Source of the DNA: Adineta ricciae
Lineage: Eukaryota; Rotifera; Eurotatoria; Adinetida; Adinetidae
DNA length: 64,000 bases
Assembly: GCA_905250025.1 (NCBI GenBank)
Contig: CAJNOJ010000064.1
Coordinates: forward strand, 1-64,000
Reading direction: 5' to 3'
Below, piece by piece: positions 26,980 to 38,654 of the stretch. Numbering within the stretch: the stretch's first letter is position 1; each line of letters opens with the position of its first letter. Under the pieces are notes generated by a model. The model was not told where the DNA came from and searched no databases. It worked only from the letters and a program-made list of their open reading frames with translations. The translations under genes and the position numbers were made by a program.

Positions 26980-27904
26980 TTATACTGATTGATAGTTAGT
27001 ACTTCTATTTGCCACACGACCGTACAGATAAACAGCTCCATCTTTGGCATAACCAGGTAGTGCAACCCAGAATGTTCGATTAGCAATAAGGTCGACACCG
27101 GTTCGTTGTAAACGGAAACGAGCAAATAATGCAAAGCCAACAAAATAAACTAATACAAGTATAAATAAAATGAGGACAAACACTGCACCACCGCCAATAC
27201 CACCTCCACCTCCTTTCGAAGATTTCGTTGTTGTATCTGGTGAATCTACATGACGGAGGATTCGAAAGAAAACTATTTCTCTTCTACAACGTATTTACTT
27301 TTGCAACCATCCCAACAAGCACATTTGTGTGTCAGACGAAATTTATAGAAGTTAGTTGGCGATTCACCTAATGCTTCGAGTGATTCCGACCCGTCGGTTG
27401 AGCATTGTAAAGTAACACTAGCTTGTTTTGCACCGTCGCTGTAAGTCACTGAAGGGAGACTACCCAAACCAGTACCTGGATTCCACGATGCACTATTTTG
27501 TAAACCGATACTAAAACTGTATTTTCCATCCGCGGATACTAAATGGAGCAGAAAAATAGCATGGATAAATTCTAAGGAAACGAAACCGTACCTTGGCATG
27601 CAGCTACGTTGACACAAGATGGTAGTTCGGTAAATGGTTTGCAGGGATTGTAACTATACTCTATGGAATACGAAAGACTTGCAATAGAAGTTTTTTACGA
27701 TGACAAAGATATTCACTTACTATAATCTGCCGAAGTTGGTGGTGTTTTGTCAGGATATGCTGCTTTTCCATCAGTTCGGCCAACAGAAGTTAAATCAATA
27801 GTTCCCTTGGCATGGTCAAAACGGCAAGGATCATCCGCACGAATTACTGATGATATAAAAACCAGATTAAAAAAGAAAACCGTTGACGAAAATAGACTCA
27901 ACAT
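26980..27904 (-). CDS. Mannose-6-phosphate-receptor-type (MRH) membrane protein
   Basis: Start ATG at 27902-27904; stop at 26980. A signal peptide (MLSLFSSTVFFFNLVFISSV, cleaved near IRA-DDPC) leads into a Cys-rich luminal domain with DDPCRFDHAKGTIDL, YSIEYNPCKPF, CVNVAACQ and FRLTHKCACWDGC. That Cys pattern is the MRH fold of M6P receptors and ATG27-like sorting proteins. A Gly-rich linker (GGGGGIGGG) precedes one membrane span (VLILFILVLVYFVGFALFA) and a short tail with FWVALPGYAKDGAVYLYG, a block I associate with invertebrate M6PR-like proteins. Predicted role: sorting in the Golgi-endosome system. Four or so exons; the join GCK/NSPDTTT across the intron at about 27250-27290 is in frame. 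The sugar-binding residues could not be verified by eye. Confidence 0.75.
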
Positions 27905-28195
27905 TATGAAACTATGTCTTTGTAAAAAATGACAATAACAAAAAAGTGTCGATTCATCATCATCAGTTATCTTTTCTCTCAGTCATATTATTTGCTTAAA
28001 CACTTGAAAGCATCTTTCTCTTTGGTCACGTCATCTTGTTATTCTTTTTGCTGCATGGGTAACAAATATGATAAACGTTTTCTTCTATCGGTGCACCTTT
28101 AAATTGTTTCCCTTGATGATTAAACGACAACTTCAGATATCTCTTTATTTCAAAAATATTGAAAGTTTCAGAAAAAGAAAAACAAAGGCAGCGAC

Positions 28196-28555
28196 TTATT
28201 CACAATTTTGCTCTTCACATGCGTCGATCCAAGAATTGTATACATCAATAGGTTCAGATAGATCTAAAGCGACGACAAACGATTATCAAGTCAACGGCAG
28301 AGTAGTGAAATATCTTTACAGTGAACAGATGTCGAATATTGCTCTTGACACATACGACATTCAATTGTTCCAACACTCGCTTTGCGATCACTAAAATTCA
28401 GAATTCAGATGACGAAAAAGTTCAGTTTTGAATTCTTACATTTTCACTTCACACGATCGGTCATGTGAACAAAACGGACAAGAAAACACGAGCGAAAGTG
28501 TATCCACTCGTTTTTGTTTCGGTGGTGCTTTACGTTTGGATTTACGCTTACCCAT
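28196..28555 (-). CDS. ELOF1: Transcription elongation factor 1 homolog
   Basis: Small zinc-binding elongation factor that travels with RNA polymerase II. The start is ATG 28553-28555 ([16 protein letters not shown]), the basic tail of the family. Exon 1 carries the first zinc pair CPFC within [16 protein letters not shown]. Exon 2 carries the second pair ([15 protein letters not shown]). Exon 3 gives [20 protein letters not shown] and a stop at 28196-28198. Both introns are short with GT-AG ends, and the joined product is about 83 residues, the normal size. Too fragmented for a simple open-frame scan, but the match is strong. It is divergent from the CCDC137-like gene, 318 bases apart. Confidence 0.95.
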
Positions 28556-28873
28556 ATTTATTTGTTAATAGTAGAAAGACTAGAAAATAATTGATACCGA
28601 ACGACCGATTTATCTACGTTATATATCTTTGAATAGAAACGATAGAACACTTTTCTTTGTGTTTGGCAGTGATTTGAAAAAGATGACGCTAAGCTGCTGA
28701 TTAATTGTACATTATTCTCATTCGAGCTTTGTGAAAAGTCTTAAACAGATATTTCGAAAACGTATATCAACTCCTGCGCCATCTTTCGCTTCGACGACTA
28801 TTGCTTCTGAACTATTGTCCAATGAGTGTTATCAGCGAGAGGAAAAATCAAAATCATTCATTCTATTTCGAAA
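28556..28873. promoter_or_regulatory. Bidirectional promoter region ELOF1 / CCDC137-like
   Basis: 318 bases separate the two start codons on opposite strands. Both genes have housekeeping roles (transcription elongation; probable nucleolar function), so a shared promoter is likely. No specific motif was assigned. Confidence 0.45.
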
Positions 28874-29831
28874 ATGGTTCTCGTACGAAAACGTCGAGGT
28901 GGCCGTCGTCATAAGAAGCTCAAAGCCATCGATCCGTTCTATTCCGGTGCACGAAAACTTCTTGTTGACAAGTCTGTGTTCATAGTTGTTTCCACCAAAT
29001 TTCATCACTCGGCTTTTTTTCTCGTTTAGAAAACTTGTCTCAGCTAATCAGGCACCAAAAAAAGGCGAAAGAGTCGATAACAAAGTCTCTCATCGTTTCC
29101 AGCAATTTCTAGAAAACAAGCAACATTCGGAAGAACTTCGAAAGACTTCCAAGAAAAAAAATAAGAATAAGTTCAAACAGGAACCTTCGCAAGAAGAAGC
29201 ACAGTTTCCAGAACTAGAACAGAAACCTCATGAGTCCGATCGAAATTATTTGAAACGTTTAGATGAAGTACGTGGTTCGAATTGCAATGACCCTAGAAAG
29301 AAATTGTTTTTTTCTTTTTTTTTTAGGAAGCAAAATTTGCGCTAGATCGTGCGCGATACGAGTCGAAATACGATGTCAAATTGGTGAATACAGACAAAAA
29401 TGATCATCATCAATTCGAAGTGAAGAAGGAGAAAAGCCAACGGGCTGAAAAGCGATTGAAGTACCAGATTCGAAAGTCTTCGTATGATTTTATTCATCTT
29501 TGCTCGGTTTTAGACGGTTGCAAGCGAAGAAAGATGATTTCAAACTGAAAAAAGAAAAGAAAATAAAAAATGATGAATTTCAATTATTTCAAGGTAAGGC
29601 TCCAATCGAAATCGTTCACAAATCTCTATTTGTATGTCGATTAGATAAACCTAAATTTGGTGAAATCGTTCACGAACCTCCGACATTGACACTCCCGAGA
29701 CGTTCGAAAGTGGATCAAGCGAAAGTAAAACTCCGTTTGCTTTAGAATGATCTCTGCGAATAAATATTCTGTTTATTCAGGCTGGCATGAAAGATTTGTT
29801 ATTAAAAGAAAAATTACAAAATCATAAATAA
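28874..29831 (+). CDS. CCDC137: CCDC137-like basic coiled-coil protein
   Basis: Start ATG 28874 gives MVLVRKRRGGRRHKKLKAID, then short exons rich in Lys, Glu and Gln: VSANQAPKKGERVDNKVSHR, DRNYLKRLDE, FALDRARYESKYD, and a conserved-looking C-terminal block FGEIVHEPPTLTLPRR before the final exon AGMKDLLLKEKLQNHK and TAA at 29829-29831. The LKAIDPF-like N-terminus and the FGEIVHEPPTLT block are what I associate with CCDC137, a nucleolar/chromosome-periphery protein of uncertain function. Five exons; introns are short and in frame. The assignment is less sure than the gene itself. It ends only 18 bases from the stop of the opposite-strand gene. Confidence 0.7.
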
Positions 29832-29849
29832 TTCAAATGGAATCCAAAG

Positions 29850-31541
29850 CTATCGCTGTTGAGTTTGAACTGTTTCATTTTTAATTGCCATCTGAACACT
29901 TGGCTTATTTCCGAGTATTCGATCGATATCCATCATTACCGATGGAGTTAGTTTTGAAACAACCTGTATATGAAAAACAATTTGAAGAAAGAATAAACTT
30001 GTGCTTTTCATTTACTTGTAGAGAATTCAGATTCTCATATAACTGATCAGCAGTTGATGCACCGAGTAAAACACAATGCACATTGTCGTTTTTTAAACAC
30101 CATGCTAAACAAGCAGTAGAATTTAGGACAACTCATGATTTCTATTTACCAATAGCTAATTGGGCAATTGTGCAATCGAGTGTTGACGCTAAGAGTGTTA
30201 GTTCTCGTAATTTATTTTGTTGTTTTCGTCCGTCTTCACTCAAAACTTTTTCTTTCAACCATCCGTAACCCTAAAAGACATTTGAACGATCGTCTCTTAA
30301 TTTCTTCTTCATCTTTACTCGGAGTGATGCCCGGGAGTGCACAGGCACTCCATCTTCATATTTGCCTGTTAACAAACCACAAGCCAATGGCGACCAAGTC
30401 ATCGTTCCGATTCCTAAATGTTTTTTATGGAAAGAAAACCAATAAATTTCCTTTCTAACAAACCTATTTTATGAAAAACATCTGGTAGAAGTATTTCGAC
30501 TTTTTCACGTTGAAACATATGATATTCAGCTTGTTCGCATATCGGAGGAATCAAGTTAAATTGGCGAGCAACTGAATAGGCTTCCTAGAATTGACGGAAA
30601 CAATTGATGTCGAGTTTAAATTCTTGTGTTAGTTTTACCATAATCTCAATCGGTGACCATCGTGATGTTCCCCAATAAAAACAAAGATTATCATTGATAA
30701 CTTGTGTGAATGCTCGTACGATCTCTTTGAAGCAGAACAATGTTTTATTCAAAATGAGTCGAGCAGATCTTATCGTTTATCTACCCTCCATTGGTACTGA
30801 ACTATCAGGTTTATTTGCAAATACAATATCAACATATTCAAGTTGCAAACGGTCAAGACTTAACCGTAAACCTTCAATAATATGTTTACGTGAAAGGCCT
30901 TTTTCTGTTTCCGCTCTATGTAGATAATAAAAAATAATCATAACAATAAATATTTTCCTTTTTTTCTCTTTCAAATAGTTACTTTCCGCCCCAGTACAAT
31001 TTAGTCGATACAATGTAAGTTGTTCTTTTCCATTTTTTCTTTTTTAAGATTTTTCCAAGTGTGATTTCCGCTCTATGAATATCAAACAGTTTTCCTTTCT
31101 TGAGTACATACAAAATTCTTACTTTCCAGCTGCATAAACTTCGGCTGTATCAAAAAAATTGATTCCGTTTTCATACGCAATCGTAACTAGTTCTTCAGCA
31201 ACTTCGTCTGATATCTGTCCACCAAATGTAACCCATGTGCCGAAGCCAAACTGAGAGACACGCAGTCCATTACGACCAAGATTTCTAAATCAGATAAAAC
31301 ACATTAGTCTTGCAATAGATTGTCTTGAAAGATAGGAGAAATGAGAGTGAAACCTATATTTCATTAAACGAGGACAACTGAAAGAGAACGGTCGTAGATT
31401 TGTATCGGAAGGAATTATTGAGCCACATAACTGACGTATTGAATTAGGAATATGTATAGTCTGGATTGTAGGTTGTGGTTTTTCAATGAAATTGATTACT
31501 ATTTCACGCCGAACTTGTTGATTTGATAACGATGTCGTCAT
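29850..31541 (-). CDS. KCNAB: Voltage-gated K+ channel beta subunit (aldo-keto reductase fold)
   Basis: Start ATG 31539-31541 ([18 protein letters not shown]), stop at 29850-29852. A variable N-terminus, which in the family can act as an inactivation peptide, runs to PRLMKYR. The AKR core follows: [34 protein letters not shown] (catalytic Asp and Tyr), [10 protein letters not shown] (catalytic Lys), [31 protein letters not shown], then [18 protein letters not shown] and [16 protein letters not shown] for NADPH binding. C-terminus [18 protein letters not shown]. Family knowledge: cytoplasmic partner of Shaker-type channels. About ten small exons; the frame is intact wherever checked, so no sign of decay. 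Overlaps in 3' UTR with the convergent CCDC137-like gene are almost certain. Confidence 0.92.
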
Positions 31542-32140
31542 TAGGATTTTTTCTCTCGTTTCTTAATTTGCTTTTTTCTGAGGAGAGAAGATAACGAACA
31601 AATGATCAGTATGTCTTGTATATTAGTGAAGAAGAACTCGTTTTACCATGTAGCTGTACCATCTTATCTCTAATTGTTTTCTGTTTGTGAATTGAGGCGT
31701 TGGCTAGATTAGTAATGAAAGATGATAAGCCGAAACGCTCGAAGCAACGCGCTCTTTCCATAACAACTCGTACAATATCCAAAAAACATACTATTATTAC
31801 AAAGAAAATGATGACTGTGCTCGAGAAAAGTTTTTCCGATGATAGATAAACACATATGCTCGAAATAATACGTTGACATTATTCTCATTTAACTTCTCCT
31901 ACTTTTCAATTAAAAGCAGCTACTCGAAACTTACTTATAAATCATTGGCGTCGCTTTTACAATTTCTGACATAACTTTTCGTACAATCAATCAACATGAT
32001 AATCGTGGATTTATCATAGTAAATCGATCGATATTGAACATAAAATGCAGAAAGCGTATGCAAAATTATGAATATTAACCAAAGAAAACAACAAGTCGAC
32101 TGTAGGAACACTAAAAGAAAACATAAACGCGCACGCTTGA

Positions 32141-32187
<47 letters not shown>

Positions 32188-33425
32188 GAAAGAGAAGAGA
32201 ATCTGAGGAAGACTACAACTACTACTACTGGTTCTGTTACCACGCCTAGCAAATAATTTATTCCTTCCCTTGACTTACTTGTCTTTCTCACTCTCTCTCT
32301 CTCTCTCTCTCCTTCATGTCTGCCTTTACGGCAACGAACAAACGCTTTTCAGAATAGAACGACAACAACAATAAAAAAGAATGATTGTCTTTGCAAGAAC
32401 CGTCTTTTTCTTAGCGAAAAAGATTGCATGTATATGCACACACAGAACGCTAAACCGATTATATAGTCGAAGCACATTGGAAAAGATTTGTCTATTGTCT
32501 GATTTGCTAATGATTTGAATATAGAAAGACATTACTCAATGAGATTTAATTCATTGTTATTAAGCATTACACAGCAACTATGGAAATTTGACCTGAACAT
32601 CGAAGCAAATCGTGTTTTTCTTTCTTTATTATTGATAAATATTTAAGGAAAGTCTTTATGGCAATGCCACTCTAGTATGCAAACATGAAATAAGTTTCTT
32701 TCTTGTTTTCTTCCAAGTACCGAATTCCAATAGAATTATCCGGAACGATTAGCTTACTTCAGCAAACAGACTCGAACAAAAACTGTCGTTTCGTATCCTA
32801 ATGTCGATAAATGTGTTGATTACTTGATGAATGTCAAAGAAGACAGTCGTTAGGACAGTATCTACAAAATATATAGTTCAAGACAACGATGACATCCGTG
32901 CTATTATCGTCACTGATAGTATGTACAGTGTAAAGCAGAATCTTCACGAAAATGAAAAATACTCTTCGAAGATAATAGATTTTCCTATAATATATTTAAC
33001 AGACATTTGTAATAGTGATTAATATCTTATCAATATAGTGTGTCGTGACAACTCGGAAATAAAAGCGTGGATTAATCTTTTATACACACGCACGTATATA
33101 CAAATCTTTGAGAACATTGTTGACAATAGCTTTTCTATAAGGATATGATGAATTGCGAACGGCGGTTTTTCTCGTGCTACAAATAGCATTTGACAGATAC
33201 TTTTGTTCAAACATGACCACTTGCATAGCTTAACAAATGCTGGATCCGACCATCTGACAAAATCCGATCGGATTCCTGGAAACGGAATTGCATTGGAATC
33301 CGACTAGGAAAATCCCGTCGGTTGTTGCAAATTTTATGAGCGATCTTTTTAGCTAAGTTCTATGATGACCCTTAGAAAATCCAGGAAATCCCTGTTTCGG
33401 ATCCGTCGAATTTCTGTAGGATCTG
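31542..33425. other. Gene-poor region with microsatellites
   Basis: Upstream of the channel beta gene. Holds a compound (AT)n(GT)n run at about 32142-32187 and a (CT)n run at about 32288-32311. 33235-33425 has a patch of recurring ATCCGATCGGATTCC-like words that also occurs near 130-170. No gene, RNA gene or domain was recognised. Confidence 0.5.
32142..32187. repeat. Compound AT/GT microsatellite
   Basis: A run of alternating AT passes directly into a run of GT, then into GA-rich sequence. Simple tandem repeat; open frames drawn through it on both strands are spurious. Confidence 0.9.
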
Positions 33426-33629
33426 ATGGGATTGTTCGACCTGGGTCAGGCATTTCAAGATCTACTCGAAAAATTTAACAATCTTGAAAATCAATATATT
33501 CAAGATATCGTTGGATTAATGATTGACCTTATGGTAATAAAAGTTGAAGCTAACATCGGTAGTCAAAAGCGTGCTTTTTCACCTGATGATGCTGCTGAAG
33601 GAAGGAAAAAAAGAGCTCGCAGCAATTAG
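33426..33629 (+). CDS. Small orphan ORF with nuclear-localisation-like tail
   Basis: 67 codons from ATG 33426 to TAG 33629. The translation has an amphipathic helical first two thirds (LGQAFQDLLEKFNNLENQY, IVGLMIDLMVIKVE) and a basic tail: KRAF, an acidic spacer, then RKKRARSN, the layout of a bipartite nuclear signal. An AATAAA occurs at about 33786. It stands in a gene-poor stretch next to repetitive DNA, so it may be a tiny gene, a last exon, or the remnant of a mobile element. I do not recognise the protein. Confidence 0.3.
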   Translation: MGLFDLGQAFQDLLEKFNNLENQYIQDIVGLMIDLMVIKVEANIGSQKRAFSPDDAAEGRKKRARSN

Positions 33630-34795
33630 TGATCTAAGAGTATTACATTACAGAAACGTACTTTCTTTCTGTTAAATACTACGTTTTTGTCTAAAAATTG
33701 TGTTCATGGATGCATGATATTTATTTGTAAAAGTTTCCTTAGTCAAGTCTAAATTGATGTCTGTCTTCTATCTATGTGTAAAATTGAATAAAGAATGATA
33801 TAGAACAAATCCAAATCTTTTTATTACGCCAAAAGAAAATATATTGATTAAGATACGCGTTTAAATTTGGTTCGGTCGAAATAAACTAAAATAATTCATT
33901 TAATAATATTATGAAAGGCGCTGTGAAAAGCTTTTGGCACGACACTGGTTACGATTCTGCTGCCAGATCTTCCAGCTAATGTCATGTGTGAAAGTGCCGA
34001 AAGAAAAAAAACGATAGTTCGGAAACAATAATACCGGTAATTTGAGATTTATGGGAACTACTGATAGTCAACGACGGTATTAAAAATATTGAACAATTCA
34101 ATTCGCTGAACCATCGATATTTTATGGAACTAACGGTGATAACAGCATGGGAGAAACGTATCCTGCAATTGCGAGCACACAAAGATCGCGCCGGATTTTG
34201 AAGCCCGATGTTCTATGACTTGCAACTTCCAAATTAAATTGATGGTACTATATAGTTAACAAAAATAGTAGAAAATTAAATAACTTCTAGAAGAGAATCA
34301 CGTGTTCTTTTCTCGTCATATCCTGCAGAAAAATTCATGCTATTGTTGAATCTTGAATGTCCTTACTACATGGAATACACTCGCATGCCATCGTAATCTA
34401 ATCAATGAGCATGGTTGTGAATAACGAATTTATCTAAGCACAAGAATGTATTCCTTTGATTTTCTTATTATGTATAATCAAAACCACAAATTGTCAAAGG
34501 AAATTTAATGAAGATGAACCTTCATCAAATAATCTTTGTTAATCAAACATTTCATATTGTTGATCCGGCTTCATGTTATTTCGGCCATCTTGGTTGTTAC
34601 GCTTTCAAGCCTCTCTTCTTGTTCTCTCCACTAAGTTATAATTATTAACCAATCAGCTTTCTTTCCATGTATTCTCATGAAATCTCCAATGATTATTTTT
34701 TTTTCTTCGGCTTTCATTTACTTATGTATCTTATATTTAATTTCACAGTTGTTTATTTATAGATAAATCTTCTATCGATCTCGGTTTAAACCAGC
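33630..34795. other. Intergenic, no feature seen
   Basis: AT-rich sequence with no supported gene. Part of it must be the upstream region of the partial L18a gene that starts at 34796. Confidence 0.45.
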
Positions 34796-34870
34796 ATGAA
34801 AGCAAAAGGTAATCTTCGAGAATATCGTATCATCGGTCGTAAACTTCCCTCAGCGACCTTAAAAANCCCC
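34796..34870 (+). pseudogene. RPL18A: Ribosomal protein L18a, first coding exon only, cut at an N
   Basis: ATG 34796 opens MKAKGNLREYRIIGRKLPSA, a close match to the N-terminus of animal eL20 (RPL18A), a 60S subunit protein. The frame runs TLK and then meets the single ambiguous base at 34866 followed by CCCC. After that the translation no longer resembles L18a, and the remaining roughly 150 residues are absent downstream; the next gene is innexin on the same strand. Either the sequence assembly joins two unrelated pieces here, or this is a genuinely broken copy. The ambiguous base at exactly the point of divergence favours an assembly join. Confidence 0.75.
34866..34866. other. Ambiguous base (N)
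   Basis: The only N in the window. It coincides with the loss of similarity in the L18a reading frame, so sequence to its left and right may not be adjacent in the real genome. Confidence 0.8.
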
Positions 34871-35346
34871 TCACTTTCTCTCATTTTCCGCAGATTAGTT
34901 CTGTAAATATACAGACAAAAAAATCCAATTCTTTTATCTGTTGTGATTGTCATCAAACAAGCTTTTTGACAATTATAGATGAGTATTTATGCGTTTGTAT
35001 TTGTGATAAATGTAAAGAGACCGTCGACGAACTTCTTACAATCGTAGATCTCAATGATGCGAACAACAGCATCAGCCTTGTGATCATTATCATTCTACTC
35101 GATGTATGTAGATAGACATATGTACATAGACGCAAATGTTTTTCTCTCTCATCGATTCTTTCAAAATCTACCTCGATCAAATCATTTGTTTTCTGTTTTT
35201 TTCCTCTCTCTTCTAGATTGACTAACAAAAGAGAAGAAGACGAACCCAAGCGATTTTGTCAACTATGGAATATGATCATGAAGATCACGACAATATTCTA
35301 ATCAGCTAAAAAAGCATGATGGTCGATCGATTGATATTGTTAACGT
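34871..35346. other. Region between the N and innexin
   Basis: A plus-strand frame is open from an acceptor-like TTTTCCGCAG (about 34893) to about 35115 with a Cys-rich then hydrophobic translation (FICCDCHQTS, YLCVCDKC, SLVIIIILLDVC). It has no clear start or partner exon and I do not assign it. The rest is probably the innexin upstream region. Confidence 0.35.
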
Positions 35347-37235
35347 ATGGCATTTCTCTTGTTGAAGGGCATTCCGAGTCTTGCTGGTCAAAATCAGGCA
35401 CCTCAAGCTGATCCAGATGATTTCGTTGATCGTCTTAATTATCGTTATACAGTTATTCTCCTCAACGTGTTCTCTGCCATTGTTACTAACCGACAATTTA
35501 GTTCCAAACAAATTCAATGTAAAATTAATTCCTTGATCTTTCCTTTCCTCGAACTTTCTGTGTATTTTCCTTTCTTAGGTTGGGTTCCAGCTCTGTTTAC
35601 ATCCGGTTATGAAGATTACACGAATCATATATGTTATATTACCAATACTTATTATGTAAATCAAACACAGAAAATTCCCCGAACAGGTCCCGAACGACAA
35701 AGTTTACAGTTACTCTACTACCAATGGATACCGTTTATTCTATGTTTTCTTAGGTAAAGAGAGAGAGTTAATAATTGCTCGTGTTTGCTTTTCTGACAAA
35801 TATTTTGTAGCATTCTCTTCTACATTCCAAATCTGATTTGGCAATCGTTAATGACTCGGAGTGGCTTGGATCTGAAAGATATCATCGAGGCGGGAAAAAG
35901 TTATAAATCCATTGATCGAATGGACAAACGACGCAAAATTATGGATTATATTATCGCGTCAATCGATGAATTTATCGACGATCCTCGTCGTGGAAGAGAA
36001 AATCGAAATTTGAGTATCTTAAAACGTATACAAGCTGTTTTCTGTTGTATGTACGGTAAATTTCAAGGCAACTACTTTATGATGGTTTATCTATTAACAA
36101 AAGTGCTCTATGTCATCAATTCAATTGGCCAATTAGCGTTATTTAATGAAATGCTCGGAATTAAATATTATCGTTACGGTTTAGAACTAGTCCAAAAATT
36201 GATTTTACTCATACAAAATGAACCGTTGCAACAGTCCTATCGACAACAAGGCGGCCTTTCGAAATATTTTCCAAAAGTGACACTGTGCGATTTCGAGTAA
36301 GTCGATTCTTTACGAATATATTCCGTTTGTTTGATATTCGTTAATTCTCAAATAGAGTGCGAGAACCTAATCATCTCTACAATTCCCATCGTTACACCGT
36401 CGAATGTGTCTTACCAAATAACCTCCTGTTCGAACAATTGTTTACATTTTTATTTTTTTGGTATACAATGATTGTTATTTTAAACTTAATTTCCTTATTT
36501 ACATGGTCATATTCATTTATTCGTCCTGTACGAATCAAATATGTCACCACACGATTAAAATTAATCCTAATACGGCATTTAAGAAAATCTCTGACGAACA
36601 CTGAAGAACAAGGACGACCCTCTGAAACGCTGAATGACGATTCACTTCTACATCGCGATGATTCACATTCAGATTTTGCACGGAACTATCTGAAATGTGA
36701 TGGCATTTTCGTTTTACGTTTACTAGAAACGAACACGTCCGACTTCGTTGTTACACATGTCATCGAAGAATTATTCAACTCATACGAACAAAAAGCCAAG
36801 CAACCTGTCGTTCTCGAAGGTTTAGCCAAAATGATGTCAACATTAGGTCCTGACCAGGGTCTACTAAGCTTAGGCAAATTACTTTTTCTACCTGTGATGT
36901 CCGATCCAAAAATTGCAGCTAGTTTTGGTGGTGGATTTTCAGTAACTGATAACACTAATACAATGCTTCTACCTAGTCTAGCTGCAACTGCAGATGATTC
37001 ACTGCAAAATGCGCCAAAATTACTTGTAGCGCCAACGCCTACTCGTCGACGTTCGTTAATGACTTCGTCAGGGCCTCAACGCTCACCGACTGGATCTATT
37101 GTTGAACAAGTCGACACAGCAACGCGAAGTTCTTTTCTCCCAATGCCTCCGCCTCCGCCTCCAACAAAACCAAGTGTAGATGAAATCACTGAAATCTTAC
37201 GTGAACGTCGACAAAAGATTAAAAGGAAAAAATGA
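35347..37235 (+). CDS. Innexin (gap junction channel protein)
   Basis: Four-pass membrane protein forming invertebrate gap junctions. ATG 35347; stop 37233-37235. N-terminal DDFVDRLNYRYTVILLNVFSA is the usual first cytosolic part and TM1. QIQCWVPALFTSGYEDYTNH (joined over an intron at about 35519-35578) gives the first loop with its Cys residues. YYQWIPFILCFL is the family signature at TM2. The second loop has TLCDFE/VREPNHLYNSHRY TVECVLPNNL after an intron at about 36299-36356, then TM4 (LFTFLFFWYTMIVILNLISLF). The tail is long and Pro/Ser-rich, ending PPPPPPTKPSVDE...RRQKIKRKK. Length and topology are normal. Which of the animal's several innexins this is cannot be told. Confidence 0.95.
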
Positions 37236-37403
37236 TGAAACGATCTTTACACTAGTCCGTTACAAATATATTCATATACATATATACATATGCGTGTGCT
37301 CTGGTTTTTTGTTTCATAGCGAAGAACTATTTTCTAGTTAATTCGTCAAATTAGTTACTTGAACAAGGCAAACACTATCTAGTTTAGTTTCAAAGATGAA
37401 CTA

Positions 37404-38654
37404 TTACCTCAGTTGTTCTTTGATTTGTTCAATTGTACGTGTTAATAAAGCAATGGCTCCTTGGATAGCTGAGATTTCCATAATTAAATCTTTTTGAACA
37501 TCATCATGAACTAAATCAATATCATAACGTTTTTCTCTAGAACAAAGAAGACGAGACGTAGAACGAATTCATTCACGCTTTCATTTACCGATTGGCTAAA
37601 GTTGTTTGAGCGAGGTGTAAGTTATCTTGAAGTGATTGAAGAGATTTTTCCACTCGTACAAGGTAGGTTTCGGTTGCATCGATTTCTTTTTCCAATTCGC
37701 CTCGTTTTACTTCAAGCTCACCCTTCCAATTTTTAACATGGTCCAAACGTTGGTCTATGAAAACAAAATAGGCGAACAAGTACAAATAAATGACCTTGAG
37801 ATCATCTGTTATCATAACTAGTCATAAAGAGAGGAAAAAAAACAGACTGTCGACAAATTAAAGACATTTAGTCGATTAAATGTTCGAATAATTATTTTTC
37901 CTGTTGGCGGTCTATCCTTCGAAATTATAGCATCCTAACGGCCATTTCGAAAAGACTATTACGAGTCTATGCAATTCGTTAATCCATCAGATTCAGTATT
38001 AATCTTTCCAACATCTTGAGTCGTTTTAATTGTTGTATGTAATTGAAATCGAATGCTTTTCTTAAATTACGCTAGAACTTTTCTGTGATGTGCAAGACAC
38101 GGGAATATATAACAAACAAGATTGAAAAAAAAACAATGAAAAGGCCAAATACAGTATGATACCGTGTTTGAAATAGAATATTTACACTAACTCGCTCGAT
38201 CGCATTCACTACAAACATAGTTACTTCCGAACTTCAAGGTCAGGAAATGAATGAAGTAACAAAAAACTATTGACCGATCTTTAACACAACTGAACACAAT
38301 GTGTTGACTATTGTCATCTCTACCGGCGCCTACTACTCGCAGACAAATGTGGGCTTTTTCCTTCCGAGCAGTAGTCATTTTTCCGCTGACTTTAATATTA
38401 TTCTACTCATTGTGTGATTCTACTCGCTCGCAACAAAAATCATCTCTCAAAACAAGAAGTTTACCTAATTTCTTGTTAACATCGGCTAATGTTCGTTCCA
38501 CCGTACCACGGCCTTCTTGATCTAATCGATCACATTCGAGAATGAGTCGTTCAGCAGCAGCTCGGTCTCGCTCTGTGTTCTTATGCTTAACCTTCGACGC
38601 TAATTTCCATTCTTCAGGCGTAAAACGTTGTGGACGTGTCACTAATTTGGCCAT
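37404..38654 (-). pseudogene. TEKT1: Tektin (tektin-1-like), C-terminally truncated
   Basis: Tektins are coiled-coil filament proteins of ciliary and flagellar doublet microtubules. Exon 1 (38465-38654) starts MAKLVTRPQRFTPEEWKLAS and contains AAAERLILECDRLDQE and DVNKKL; exon 2 (37589-37754) reads QRLDHVKNWKGELEVKRGEL; exon 3 (to 37404) has RYDIDLVHDDVQKDLIMEIS and ends IEQIKEQLR. Here the frame meets TAA (or a splice donor GTAA) and no further tektin exon exists before the convergent innexin gene, only 168 bases away. The product would be about 165 residues against roughly 400 in the family, lacking the conserved nonapeptide region. The first intron, 710 bases, is unusually long for this window. 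It is a truncated copy or a short isoform. Confidence 0.8.

Noticed and set aside
32068..32256. Open frames through the AT/GT microsatellite on both strands
   Set aside because: Translation is repeats of Ile-Tyr, Cys-Val or Thr-His; simple tandem repeat, not a gene.
38187..38378. Minus-strand frame inside the long tektin intron
   Set aside because: No tektin similarity and no in-frame splice sites; likely chance.
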